A DNA stretch of 64,000 nt, taken from positions 946,583 to 1,010,582 of the forward strand of contig NZ_LMPT01000019.1 in NCBI RefSeq assembly GCF_001424425.1, given 5' to 3'. Positions 8,351 to 16,803 of the stretch are shown here, one piece after another. The stretch's first letter is position 1. Each line of letters begins with the position of its first letter. A program made the position numbers and the translations under genes. This DNA is from Acidovorax sp. Leaf191 (lineage in GTDB: Bacteria; Pseudomonadota; Gammaproteobacteria; Burkholderiales; Burkholderiaceae_C). The notes under the pieces were generated by a model. It saw only the letters and a list, made by a program, of their open reading frames with translations. It was not told the DNA's origin and made no database searches.

Positions 8351-8565
8351 GGCTGCACCGCATCGCGCCTGGCGTTGCGGTCCTCGCGTTCGTTCTGCCA
8401 TTTCCACACCAAGTAGGCGATCTGCAGCGTCAGGTAGAGGCACGTCAGGGTGGTGATTGGGCTCAGGGTGAAGAAGCCGCCTTGCTGGTTGGCGGCGACG
8501 GTGACGGGCGGGGAGGCCTTTGCAACCTCCACGCCCACGGCTTTGGCAATGCTTGTGCTGTCCAT
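8347..8565 (-). CDS. Holin-like small membrane protein
   Basis: A 72-aa protein with one clear transmembrane stretch (PITTLTCLYLTLQIAYLVW, residues about 36-54) and a charged C-terminal tail (KWQNEREDRNARRDAVQP). It lies directly before the endolysin with an ATGA overlap and 6 nt after X, the position of P2 holin gene Y. Only one strong helix is visible, so the holin class is uncertain. It probably triggers or tunes release or activation of the endolysin. Confidence 0.75.
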   Translation of the reverse strand: MDSTSIAKAVGVEVAKASPPVTVAANQQGGFFTLSPITTLTCLYLTLQIAYLVWKWQNEREDRNARRDAVQP

Positions 8566-8571
8566 GGTGGA

Positions 8572-8778
8572 TCAATCCCACAGGTTGATGGTTGGTCGGG
8601 TGGTGGTGGTGGGCGCGTCGGGCAGCTGCACGGCATCGCCGGCCGCCAGGTGCACGCCCTTGGCGGCCAGGCCGGGATTCAGGTTCAGCGCGGCCTCGAC
8701 CGTGCCGCGCGTGGTCCCGAGAGTGCGCAGGCAAATTTGGTCGAGTGTTTCGTGGTCGCGGGCGATGGCTTGCGGCAT
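8572..8778 (-). CDS. X: P2 gpX-like tail protein (LysM-like)
   Basis: A 68-aa protein, MPQAIARDHETLDQICLRTL..., ending TTTTRPTINLWD. This is the tail protein X family with a short LysM-like fold (DHETLDQI, LAAKGVHLAAGDAVQLPD) and the usual INLWD end. It is essential for tail assembly in P2. It overlaps the L stop by one base. Confidence 0.92.
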   Translation of the reverse strand: MPQAIARDHETLDQICLRTLGTTRGTVEAALNLNPGLAAKGVHLAAGDAVQLPDAPTTTTRPTINLWD

Positions 8779-9260
8779 CAGATCAGCTCCACGGTGGTGC
8801 GGCCGATGCCCAGGATGTCGGAGATAGCCCAGCGCATGGCCTGGCGGTGGGAGTCGGCCCGGCTCTCGATCTTTTCTTTGATGCGGTCGCCCTTGCCGTC
8901 GCTCGATGGCGTGGTGCTGATGTCGCGGTACGCCTCGGCCAGGTCGGCCTGCACGTGGGAATAGACGGCCAGGAGATAGCGCGCTTCGTTCTCGCTCGCG
9001 CCGTCCAGTTCATCGCAAGGCACGGCCGACAGCGAGGCATAGCCCATGGCTTGGTGCGCATCGCGCCAGGCGCGCAGCTCGCCGTTTACGCTGCGCAGGG
9101 CCGCCACCAGCGCCAGGCGCAAGCGGTCGGGCGTGACTGTGCCATCCAGGCGGCAGGCCAGGCGCAGGCGGTCGGGCGAGATGGCGGGAAACCACGGGTG
9201 GTTTTGCACGGGCAGCTCTGCGCCGACAACGGGGGGTTTGGCTGTGGCTACGAAACTCAC
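8778..9260 (-). CDS. L: P2 gpL-like head completion protein
   Basis: A 160-aa protein of the phage head completion (GPL) family: FPAISPDRLRLACRLDGTVT, LRSVNGELRAWR, ARYLLAVYSHVQADLAEAYR, and a C-terminal SHRQAMRWAISDILG. It stabilises the filled head and provides the joining surface. A 113-nt gap separates it from M, the largest gap in this part of the late operon. Confidence 0.92.
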   Translation of the reverse strand: MSFVATAKPPVVGAELPVQNHPWFPAISPDRLRLACRLDGTVTPDRLRLALVAALRSVNGELRAWRDAHQAMGYASLSAVPCDELDGASENEARYLLAVYSHVQADLAEAYRDISTTPSSDGKGDRIKEKIESRADSHRQAMRWAISDILGIGRTTVELI

Positions 9261-9373
9261 GGGGTAGGCCTCGGGGTGGTGAATAAGGTGGCGGTGGTCC
9301 GGGTGCGTTGACCGCCGGGCTTACGCCCTTGGGTCGCGGCACCCGGAGCCGCCAGGGTGCGGGGTACGCTCGG

Positions 9374-10075
9374 TCAGGAGGCTGGCGCTGCGTTCTTCAA
9401 ACGTCGCTCCAAACGCTCCATGTCTTTTTTCACGCCGACTTGCGCGAACAATTCGTTTGCGCGGACAAACTGCGCCATGGCCGCGCGGGCCTTGGTTTCG
9501 TCCACCGTTGTGTAGTCGGGCGTATTCGTCGGGGTGCGGCCCACCACGGCATAGCCGATGGCCTTGAACAGCTTGGCGCGGGCTTGGTCGGGCGCGTCGT
9601 GGGCTTCGGTCAGCTGCGCGACTTCTGCGAGCACGCGCACTGCCTCATCACCACACAGCTTTCCATCCAGCGCCGCGGTGGCGGCCATGTCGATCAAGAT
9701 CACGGCGGGTGTGCGCGAGTAGTCGGCCGGCATCGCCAGGCCGTTGGCGATCACATAGCGGGCCAGCTCCAGGGCGCGAACCCAGGAACCGGCATCCATG
9801 TGCCACACCATCAGCGTGACCAGCACCATGTCGTGCGCGCCCTGGCCGCCCGCGAGCGCGCCGACCAGGTATTCGTCGTACACGGCCAGCAGCTCGCGCT
9901 TTGCCTCGATCTTCCGTTCCACAGACTGGATGCTTCTGAGCAGCCGTTTGTGTTCGGCGAGCTGGCGCAGCATCAGTTCGTAGGCGGTGCCCCGGACCTC
10001 TTGGCCGTGGGGCGCGGCCCTGGACGATAGCTCGGCCAGCACGCGCAGTTTGTGGGCTCGGGCGGGGGATGTCAT
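9374..10075 (-). CDS. M: P2 gpM-like terminase small (endonuclease) subunit
   Basis: A 233-aa protein of the P2 small terminase family (MTSPARAHKLRVLAELSSRA; YELMLRQLAEHKRLLRSIQS; YDEYLVGALAGGQGAHDMVL, then MVWHMDAGSW). It works with gpP to cut DNA at cos during packaging. It starts 10 nt after the capsid gene. Confidence 0.93.
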   Translation of the reverse strand: MTSPARAHKLRVLAELSSRAAPHGQEVRGTAYELMLRQLAEHKRLLRSIQSVERKIEAKRELLAVYDEYLVGALAGGQGAHDMVLVTLMVWHMDAGSWVRALELARYVIANGLAMPADYSRTPAVILIDMAATAALDGKLCGDEAVRVLAEVAQLTEAHDAPDQARAKLFKAIGYAVVGRTPTNTPDYTTVDETKARAAMAQFVRANELFAQVGVKKDMERLERRLKNAAPAS

Positions 10076-10085
10076 GGCGCCCCGC

Positions 10086-11096
10086 TCAGGCCAGCTCGAT
10101 GTTTTCCAGCAGCACCGCTTTGCCCAGGTTTTCCACCACGTAGGCTTCGTTCACGCTCTCGTAGTTCTCGTAGCGGTCGCGCTTGGCGTTGTCGGTGAAC
10201 ATGCGGCGGCGGGTTTCCTCCTGCCAGTAGATGGACAGGTTGTCCCAGCTGGTGATGAGGATGGATGCGCCCGGGAAGAAGGGCACGGCCGCCGCCGTGA
10301 CGTTGCCGATAGCCTTCTGGCCCATGATGACCTGCGCGGCCAGTTGCTCGGTGGGCGCCTGTTTCACGTTGACCATCGGGAAATACTTGTCGTGCAGCAG
10401 GTCGCGGCCGACCATCGCCACCAGGCTGGTGTCGTTGTGAAACCAGGGGTCCAGCAGGTTGAGGGCGTCCATCACCAGCGCGTCGAGGTTCTTGTAATGC
10501 GCGCCTGCAGCATCGCCCACCTTGATGGCGCCAGCGCCCGCCGCACCTTCGTCCATCACGCGCTCGGGCGCCGTCTCGCGCAGCTGCTGCAGCCAGCCCT
10601 TGTTGACGTCCTGCAGCATGGGGTTTGCCGTGATGTCGGTTTCAGCAGCTGCGGCGACACCGTTAAAACCGATCATGGTGCGGTCGAGGGCCTGGCGAAT
10701 GACGAGGGCATCGCGCACACGGGTTTGAAAGTCTTTGAACTTCGCCCACATGTCGAGCTTCGCGTAGTCCAGATGGGTGTCGAAGTTTGTCTGGAAGCAG
10801 TGGTACTGGGTACCGTCCAGCGTAGACAGATCGCGCGTGGCGCGGTCTTTGAGCTTCGTGTTCGTGCGGCTGGCTGCAGGGCCGCCGATGCCCAGGCCCA
10901 GCTTTGCGCCCTGTTGCTCGCGTACGGGCACGATGTTGATGCGCTTGAGCACGTCTGCGGACTCCTGAATTTTGGTTTCCAGGGTCTGCGCCACGGTGGG
11001 GGCGACGGTGAACTTCTCGGCCGCGCTGGGAACGGAGTTCAGGGTGGCGAGTTGGGATGCATAGGCCGATACGGCCTGGCGGGTGATGGCGTGCAT
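10086..11096 (-). CDS. N: P2 gpN-like major capsid protein
   Basis: A 336-aa major capsid protein precursor of the P2 type (MHAITRQAVSAYASQLATLN; SADVLKRINIVPVREQQGAK; GLGIGGPAASRTNT; TQYHCFQTNFDTHLDYAKLD; VAMVGRDLLHDKYFPMVN). Length is close to P2 gpN. The N-terminus is expected to be trimmed by the gpO protease. Confidence 0.95.
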   Translation of the reverse strand: MHAITRQAVSAYASQLATLNSVPSAAEKFTVAPTVAQTLETKIQESADVLKRINIVPVREQQGAKLGLGIGGPAASRTNTKLKDRATRDLSTLDGTQYHCFQTNFDTHLDYAKLDMWAKFKDFQTRVRDALVIRQALDRTMIGFNGVAAAAETDITANPMLQDVNKGWLQQLRETAPERVMDEGAAGAGAIKVGDAAGAHYKNLDALVMDALNLLDPWFHNDTSLVAMVGRDLLHDKYFPMVNVKQAPTEQLAAQVIMGQKAIGNVTAAAVPFFPGASILITSWDNLSIYWQEETRRRMFTDNAKRDRYENYESVNEAYVVENLGKAVLLENIELA

Positions 11097-11154
11097 GTCG
11101 GTATTCCAGGGTGAGGGATTGGGGCTTGATTGGGGTGGTTTGGGCGCTTGGGGA

Positions 11155-12021
11155 TCAGCAGTCGGTCTTGGGTGCGCCGTCGCCGCCGCTCGCTGGTGGA
11201 CGGGCGGTGAAGCCCGACTCGGGGGTTTCTTCCAGGCGTTTCACCAGGGCGTCGTGCTTGCCCGACAGCTCGGTGAAGGTCTTGGCCAGGGCGGCGTGCT
11301 CTGCCTTCAAGTCGTCGTGCGCCTTCTCTTGCGCTTCGGCGTAGGTGCCGAAGGCTTCAAAACCTTTGAGCACTTCGGCAAAGCGGGCGTCGTCGTCTTT
11401 CGTCTTACCGGTGAAGCGCTTCACCAGGCCATCCAGCACAGTGGAGAACTTGGACGCCTTGGGCTCGGCCTCGGGTGTCTCGTCTTCCTCAAAAATCAGC
11501 TCGGTGTGCACCGCTTCGCTGAACAGCGCGCCGGCCTCGCTCTTGCGCTTGGTGAACGGGCTGGCTTCGGGCTTTTGCGCCGCGAATGTCAGCACCTCGG
11601 TGCCCAGGCTGGCCGGGCTGTCGGTGACGCCCAGGCCCGTGAGGTACGCCTCGCCCGAGTCGGCGAATTTGGGGTGCACCTCGATGCTGGTGTAGATCTT
11701 CTGGCCGGCCTTGTTCATGGCCACCAGCTCGGGCAGCGGCTTGATTTGCGCGAACAGTGCGCGCTTGCCGTCTTCGACGTCGCGGGCTTCGACTGCGAGC
11801 ACGTCGCCGTGCGCTCGGAACGGGCTGTCGGCGTACAGGCCGCGCATGTGCTCCACCCACACCCGGGCGCCGTACTTCGCCGGGTCGAAGTTCTTCGCCA
11901 TCTGGTTGATCTGGTCGCGGGTGATGGCGCGGCCGTCAGTGGTGGCGCCTTCGGTGGCCACGCGGAAGAACTTGGATTTCAGCGACTTCTGCGCTGCTGT
12001 CTCAGGGGTCTTGGATGCCAT
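11155..12021 (-). CDS. O: P2 gpO-like capsid scaffold and maturation protease
   Basis: A 288-aa protein. The N-terminal half (KSKFFRVATEGATTDGRAIT; ARVWVEHMRGLYADSPFRAH; GVTDSPASLGTEVLTFA) is the gpO serine-protease domain. The C-terminal half is charged and helical (DLKAEHAALAKTFTELSGKH), the scaffold part. The start MASKTPETAAQKSLKSKFF at 12,021 is chosen because upstream sequence in this frame lacks family similarity and overlaps the divergent promoter region. Confidence 0.92.
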   Translation of the reverse strand: MASKTPETAAQKSLKSKFFRVATEGATTDGRAITRDQINQMAKNFDPAKYGARVWVEHMRGLYADSPFRAHGDVLAVEARDVEDGKRALFAQIKPLPELVAMNKAGQKIYTSIEVHPKFADSGEAYLTGLGVTDSPASLGTEVLTFAAQKPEASPFTKRKSEAGALFSEAVHTELIFEEDETPEAEPKASKFSTVLDGLVKRFTGKTKDDDARFAEVLKGFEAFGTYAEAQEKAHDDLKAEHAALAKTFTELSGKHDALVKRLEETPESGFTARPPASGGDGAPKTDC

Positions 12022-12110
12022 GGTGATGGGGTTCCTCGGTTGCGTTGAGTGCGATGGTTTGCAGTGGTTGCCATCGTCTCGCCGTCGCGCGAAGCCATCA
12101 ATCAATGCCG

Positions 12111-12133
12111 CATGTGCAGCGTTCAGGCACATG
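12111..12133. promoter_or_regulatory. Candidate late-activator dyad between P and O
   Basis: Perfect inverted repeat CATGTGC-N9-GCACATG, which also reads TGT-N13-ACA. It lies in the 168-nt divergent region between O (start 12,021) and P (start 12,190), where P2 has two Ogr-dependent promoters. It shares its layout and the flank ACATGCAG with the site upstream of V. Confidence 0.55.
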
Positions 12134-12189
12134 CAGTAGGGCAGGTGAGCGTGTGCTTTTTCACGGGTTGGCGGCCCAAACTTGGCGCC

Positions 12190-13989
12190 ATGTCTGCAGA
12201 CGCCATCGCCAAAGCCTTGCCCTTTTCCACGCTGCCCGGTCCCGGCCTGGCGGCCGATAAGCGCCGCGCGGCGCGGCACCTGTTCTGGCAGGGGTGGGCG
12301 ATCACGACCATTGCGGCTTACATCGAAGAACCGCGCTCCACCGTGCAGGGGTGGAAGGATGCCGAACAGTGGGAGAAGGCGCAACCCGTGGACCGCGTTG
12401 AGGCGGTGATTGAAACCCGCATGGCGCAGCTGGTCATGAAGGACAACAAGACCGGCGGCGACTACAAGGAAATCGACCTGCTCGGCCGTCAGATGGAGCG
12501 CCTGGCCCGAGTGCACAAGTACGAGAAAACGGGCAAGGAAGCGGACCTGAACCCCGCCATCAACCGTCGCAACGACAAGCCCAAGAAGCAGCCCGAGCGC
12601 AACCACTTCGATGAGAACGAGCACCAGCAGCTGCTGGACTGTTTCGCGGGCTCTCTGTTCGGGTATCAGAAGACCTGGCGCGCCGCGCACGATCAGCGCA
12701 CGCGCTTCATCCTGAAGTCACGGCAGATCGGCGCGACGTGGTACTTCGCCCGGGAGGCGCTGGCCGATGCGTTGGAGACCGGGCGCAATCAGATTTTCCT
12801 GTCGGCATCCAAGGCCCAGGCGCACATCTTCAAGCAGTACATCATTGCCTTTGCCAAAGAGGCCTGCGGCGTGGAGCTGTCGGGCGATCCCATTGTGTTG
12901 AGCAATGGCGCCACGCTGTATTTCTTGGGGACCAATGCGCTGACGGCGCAGGGTTACCACGGCAATTTTTACTTTGACGAGTGCTTCTGGACGCGCAAGT
13001 TTGACGAGTTGAACAAGGTGGCGTCGGGCATGGCCATGCACAAGCATTGGCGCAAGACCTACTTCTCCACGCCATCCAGCATCCAGCACCCCGCCTATGC
13101 GCTGTGGAGCGGCGACCGCTACAACAGGAAGCGCGCCAAGTCCGACCGCGTCAAGCTCGATCTGTCTCACACGCACCTGGCCGGCGGCTTCACGGGCGAG
13201 GACAAGATTTGGCGCCAGATCGTCACGATCTTGGACGCCATGCACGGCGGGTGCAACCTGTTCGATATCGAGGAACTGCGCCACGAGTACAGCCCCGAGG
13301 AATTCGCCAATCTGCTGATGTGCGGGTTCATGGACGACACGTTCAGCATCTTCCCGCTGTCGGAGCTGCAGGCCTGCATGGTCGACAGCTGGGTGGAGTG
13401 GAGTGACGTGCACCAGCTGACCCTGCGGCCGTTCGGCTACCGGCCGGTGTGGGTGGGCTATGACCCTTCGCGCACTGGCGATTCGGCCGGGCTCGTGGTG
13501 CTGGCGCCCCCTGCAAAGCCCGGCGGCAAATTCCGGGTGCTGGAAACCCAGCAGTTCCGCGGGCTGGACTACGAAGCACAGGCCGATGCCATCAAGAAGA
13601 TCACGGAGCGCTACAACGTCGCGCACATCGGCATCGACACCACCGGCATGGGCCGCGGCGTGTTCGAGCTGGTCAGCAAGTTCTACCCGGCGGCCAAGGC
13701 CATCAACTACTCGGTGGAAGTCAAAACCATGCTGGTGCTGAAAGCCAAAAGCATCATCAGCAAAGGCCGGCTGGAGTTCGACAACGGCGCCGTGGGCATT
13801 GACCTGGCGCAGGCCTTCATGTCGATCAAGCGCACCTTGACCGCCAGCGGTAGCCAGGCCACCTACACCGCCGGCCGCACCGAACAAACCGGGCACGCGG
13901 ATCTGGCATGGGCGTGCATGCACGCACTCGACAACGAGCCGCTGGAAGGTAGCTCCAGCGCCAATCAATCACTCATGGAGATTTTCTAA
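12190..13989 (+). CDS. P: P2 gpP-like terminase large subunit (ATPase)
   Basis: A 599-aa packaging ATPase (P2 gpP is about 590 aa). An N-terminal helix-turn-helix-like part (ARHLFWQGWAITTIAAYIEE) is followed by the ATPase region (FILKSRQIGATWYFAREAL as adenine/P-loop area, FYFDECFW as Walker B) and a nuclease-fold C-terminus (WVGYDPSRTGDSAGLVV, IGIDTTGMGRGVFELV). The start MSADAIAKAL at 12,190 fits the family length; an in-frame ATG at 12,049 would add 47 residues without family similarity. Confidence 0.94.
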   Translation: MSADAIAKALPFSTLPGPGLAADKRRAARHLFWQGWAITTIAAYIEEPRSTVQGWKDAEQWEKAQPVDRVEAVIETRMAQLVMKDNKTGGDYKEIDLLGRQMERLARVHKYEKTGKEADLNPAINRRNDKPKKQPERNHFDENEHQQLLDCFAGSLFGYQKTWRAAHDQRTRFILKSRQIGATWYFAREALADALETGRNQIFLSASKAQAHIFKQYIIAFAKEACGVELSGDPIVLSNGATLYFLGTNALTAQGYHGNFYFDECFWTRKFDELNKVASGMAMHKHWRKTYFSTPSSIQHPAYALWSGDRYNRKRAKSDRVKLDLSHTHLAGGFTGEDKIWRQIVTILDAMHGGCNLFDIEELRHEYSPEEFANLLMCGFMDDTFSIFPLSELQACMVDSWVEWSDVHQLTLRPFGYRPVWVGYDPSRTGDSAGLVVLAPPAKPGGKFRVLETQQFRGLDYEAQADAIKKITERYNVAHIGIDTTGMGRGVFELVSKFYPAAKAINYSVEVKTMLVLKAKSIISKGRLEFDNGAVGIDLAQAFMSIKRTLTASGSQATYTAGRTEQTGHADLAWACMHALDNEPLEGSSSANQSLMEIF

Positions 13990-15035
13990 TGACAGCTGGC
14001 ACCAGCCAGGCCGATACGGCCGCCACCACCACGCCAGCAACAGGCGAGCGCTCGCAGATCGAGGCCTTCACCTTCGGCGAGCCCGCACCAGTGATGCAGG
14101 GGGAAATGCTGGACTACGTGGAAAGCTGGATCAACGGCAAGTGGTACGAGCCGCCATTGAGCTGGGACGGCCTGGCCAAGTCGTTTCGCGCGAGCCCGCA
14201 CCATGCGAGTGCGCTCTACGTGAAACGCAATGTGCTGGCCAGCACTTTCAAGCCGCACAAGCTGCTGGACCGCGCGACGTTCAGCAAGTATGCGCTGGAC
14301 TTTTTAACCTTCGGCAATGCCTACCTTGAGCGGCCGCGCAACCGGTTGGGCGGCTCGCTGCCCCTGCGCCACACGCTGGCCAAGTACATGCGGCGCGGCT
14401 CGGAGTTGGATAACTATTTTTTCGTGCAAGGCTACAGGACCGAACACGAATTCAAGCGCGGGGCGGTGTTCCACCTGATGGAGCCGGATGTGAATCAGGA
14501 GGTGTACGGCCTGCCCGAGTACCTGGCCGCGCTGCAGTCGGCCTGGCTCAACGAATCCGCAACCCTATTCCGCCGGAAGTATTACAACAACGGCTCGCAC
14601 GCCGGATTCATCCTGTACCTGTCGGATGCAGCCCAGCAGCAGGGCGACGTCGATGCGCTACGCGACGCCCTCAAGAAGAGCAAGGGGCCGGGCAACTTCA
14701 AAAACCTGTTTATGCACGCGCCCAACGGCAAGAAGGACGGCATCCAGGTGATCCCCCTGTCCGAGGTGGCCGCAAAGGACGAGTTTTTCAACATCAAGAA
14801 CGTGAGCCGCGACGACCTGCTGGCGGCCCACCGCATCCCGCCTCAGCTCATGGGCGTGGTGCCCAGCAATACCGGCGGCTTCGGTGCCGTGCGGCCGGCC
14901 GCCGAAGTCTTCGCCCGCAATGAGATCGTGCCGCTACAGGCGCGGTTCAGCGAGCTGAATGCTTGGCTGGGCGAGGAAGTCGTTCGCTTTGAGCCCTACA
15001 CCGTGGGCGACGGGGAGGGTGATGCTACGAAATAA
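13989..15035 (+). CDS. Q: P2 gpQ-like portal protein
   Basis: A 348-aa portal vertex protein (SQIEAFTFGEPAPVM; LDYVESWINGKWYEPPLSW; LTFGNAYLERPRNRLG; EVYGLPEYLAALQSAWLNES; RRKYYNNGSHAGFILYLSD; LLAAHRIPPQLMGVVPSNT). It forms the DNA entry ring. TAATG overlap with P by one base couples translation, as in P2. Confidence 0.95.
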   Translation: MTAGTSQADTAATTTPATGERSQIEAFTFGEPAPVMQGEMLDYVESWINGKWYEPPLSWDGLAKSFRASPHHASALYVKRNVLASTFKPHKLLDRATFSKYALDFLTFGNAYLERPRNRLGGSLPLRHTLAKYMRRGSELDNYFFVQGYRTEHEFKRGAVFHLMEPDVNQEVYGLPEYLAALQSAWLNESATLFRRKYYNNGSHAGFILYLSDAAQQQGDVDALRDALKKSKGPGNFKNLFMHAPNGKKDGIQVIPLSEVAAKDEFFNIKNVSRDDLLAAHRIPPQLMGVVPSNTGGFGAVRPAAEVFARNEIVPLQARFSELNAWLGEEVVRFEPYTVGDGEGDATK

Positions 15036-15213
15036 ATAGCTGCTTACGCTTGCACCGCAATGGCTTGCGGTTGATCCTCGAAAAAAGATAGGGCGAATGT
15101 GAAGGGTGCTGTAACACCCAGCGCAAACCCCTCCGCCGTGATTGCCCACGGCATTGGCCCGCGGCCCCATCACCTGTGCACAGGCGGGACGCATCTTAGG
15201 CGATGCCGACACC
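15036..15213. other. Gap after portal gene with repeat-like sequence
   Basis: No gene seen. 15,044-15,077 resembles the dispersed ATAGCTGCT...GCTTGCGG family found elsewhere in the window. A perfect palindrome CCTGTGCACAGG lies near 15,172-15,183, close upstream of the com-like gene. Confidence 0.4.
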
Positions 15214-15456
15214 ATGGAAGAAATCCGTTGCGGCCACTGCGCGCGAAAGCTCGCAGAGGCTGCGTTTGTAGAAATTGCGATCAAGTGCCCGCGCTGCGGG
15301 ACGATGAACCACCTGCGGGCCGTGAGCCCCACACCAGAGCGCCAGCGAGTGCCACCACCCATGAAAGACCATGAACAGCACTCGCTCGGCCACACTGGCC
15401 ACACAACCCCTCGAATGCCGCCAGATCGGCGGCGCCACTATCTACCGCGGCGATAG
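15214..15456 (+). CDS. Mu Com-like zinc-finger regulator
   Basis: An 80-aa protein, MEEIRCGHCARKLAEAAFVE then IAIKCPRCGTMNHLRAVSP. The paired CxxC motifs (RCGHC, KCPRC) and spacing are those of the Com family. Mu Com is an RNA-binding protein that activates translation of the overlapping mom DNA-modification gene. Here the next gene is a DNA methyltransferase whose start lies 86 nt before this stop, so a similar translational switch is likely. The C-terminal part past residue about 45 is basic and low-complexity. Confidence 0.8.
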   Translation: MEEIRCGHCARKLAEAAFVEIAIKCPRCGTMNHLRAVSPTPERQRVPPPMKDHEQHSLGHTGHTTPRMPPDRRRHYLPRR

Positions 15457-16171
15457 CATGCAAGTTCTGCAGCAGCTCGGCCTGCAGGTTGATGCCCTCA
15501 TCACCGACCCTCCGTACAGCAGCGGCGGGATGATGCGCGGGGACCGCATGCAGTCCCCGGCCGCAAAGTACGTGCAGGGCGGCCCGGCCGAAGGGGCCGG
15601 CCACAACCTCAACTTCTCCGGTGACAACCGCGACGGCCGCAGCTGGGCGTTCTGGGTGAGCTGCTGGGTGTCGCTGGTGCGCCAGGCGCTGCGCCCTGGC
15701 GGATATGCCATGGTTTTCACTGACTGGCGGCAGCTGCCTACGCTCACGGATGCATTCCAGTCGGGCGGCTTGGTGTGGCGCGGGCTGGTGCCGTGGGACA
15801 AGACCGAATCCTCCCGCGCACCACACAAGGGCTATTTCCGTCACCAGGCGGAATACGTCGTATGGGGATCAAACGGCCCGCTCGCACCGGCAGTGCATGG
15901 CGGCCCATGGCCTGGCGTGGTTCGCGAGCGGGTAGACCACCGCAAGAAATTCCACATGACTGGTAAGCCTGTGGACCTGATGCGCCAGCTGTGCCAAGCT
16001 GTGCCCCCTGGCGGTGTCATCTTGGACCCGTTCATGGGGTCCGGGTCCACGGGCGTGGCCGCGCTCGAGCTGGGCTATCAGTTCATCGGCATTGAGCAGG
16101 ACCAGCACTACTTCGACATCGCGGCCCAGCGTCTTGCGAGTGCGGCGTCGGAGCAAGAGCACGCGGTCTGA
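15371..16171 (+). CDS. Phage beta-class DNA methyltransferase (N6-adenine or N4-cytosine)
   Basis: A 266-aa methyltransferase. Motif IV DPPY (ALITDPPYSSGG, residues about 42-53) precedes the SAM-binding motif I (DPFMGSGSTGVAALELG, near residue 220), the permuted beta-class order. DPPY favours adenine N6 methylation. There is no restriction endonuclease nearby, so it is an orphan enzyme, probably protecting phage DNA. It overlaps the com-like gene by 86 nt and is followed by a terminator. Confidence 0.87.
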   Translation: MNSTRSATLATQPLECRQIGGATIYRGDSMQVLQQLGLQVDALITDPPYSSGGMMRGDRMQSPAAKYVQGGPAEGAGHNLNFSGDNRDGRSWAFWVSCWVSLVRQALRPGGYAMVFTDWRQLPTLTDAFQSGGLVWRGLVPWDKTESSRAPHKGYFRHQAEYVVWGSNGPLAPAVHGGPWPGVVRERVDHRKKFHMTGKPVDLMRQLCQAVPPGGVILDPFMGSGSTGVAALELGYQFIGIEQDQHYFDIAAQRLASAASEQEHAV

Positions 16172-16190
16172 CCATCTCAGACCAATCACG

Positions 16191-16216
16191 GGCCACCCTT
16201 CACGGTGGCCTTTTTT
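16191..16216 (+). terminator. Rho-independent terminator after the methyltransferase
   Basis: GGCCACC-CTTCAC-GGTGGCC followed by TTTTTT, 20 nt past the methyltransferase stop. It closes the rightward P-Q-com-methyltransferase unit or the last part of it. Confidence 0.88.
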
Positions 16217-16560
16217 ACGCCCATAGACGAGCTGGCGCCCTGACGGCGCCCGACCCCCCCTGCCGTACCGGCCTTGGCGCCTTGTCGGCCCCGCCATGGC
16301 CCCGCGCGCCGGCCGGTGGCAGGGGGGCGACTCAGTCCAGGACGGGGATGGCCTGAGCATCCCGGCGCGCAGTCGAGACCCCGCCGCGCCTACCCTCTTG
16401 ATAGGCCGTTTTTGCTGACCCTGCCGACCCCAGGCCGCGCCAGGGCTGGTGCGGTCTCGCGGCCCGATTCTGGGCTAGTTCAGATGACGGGGTTTGCTGG
16501 CTTTTGAAGTTCTTGCACTGATTTCATCGGCGCTTTGAGTTAAGTGACAGCTAACCCCTG
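16217..16560. other. Gene-free GC-rich stretch, possible cos region
   Basis: No convincing gene on either strand. In P2 the cos site lies beyond the portal gene, at the edge of the capsid block, which corresponds to this side of Q. The stretch is rich in C and G runs (for example GGTGGCAGGGGGGCGACT near 16,315). P2 cos has a 19-nt GC-rich core, but I see no clear match, so this is a positional suggestion only. Confidence 0.3.
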
Positions 16561-16773
16561 TCACAACGTAGGGCGCCGCGGTCCAGATGCCGTTGCTCGC
16601 CCCACTGGTGTGACGTATGTGACCGTCGCTGAACCCTCTTCACCGGGATTTGGGAGGCTCGCCTCGACTAACTCGGCTGCAACAAGAACGCGTATCTTGT
16701 CGATTGACGCTTCGTCGTGGAATGTCTGAGGCAACTCCATATTGACAATCTGCTTTAAGAAGTCTTGAGGCAC
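16561..16773 (-). CDS. Prophage cargo protein of unknown function
   Basis: A 70-aa protein read from a GTG at 16,773 with a good Shine-Dalgarno sequence (GGAGAC) about 8 nt upstream. It begins MPQDFLKQIVNMELPQTFHD and contains a helix DEASIDKIRVLVAAELVEAS. It lies 30 nt after the 156-aa gene, probably in one operon. No family is recognised and no membrane segment is seen. Base composition is richer in A+T than the structural genes, suggesting cargo. Confidence 0.55.
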   Translation of the reverse strand: MPQDFLKQIVNMELPQTFHDEASIDKIRVLVAAELVEASLPNPGEEGSATVTYVTPVGRATASGPRRPTL

Positions 16774-16803
16774 GCTTTGTCTCCGTGTATATGTTGTCGT
16801 GTT

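Noticed and set aside
15172..15183. CCTGTGCACAGG as a LexA box
   Set aside because: CTGT and ACAG halves are separated by 2 nt instead of 8. Kept only as a palindrome.
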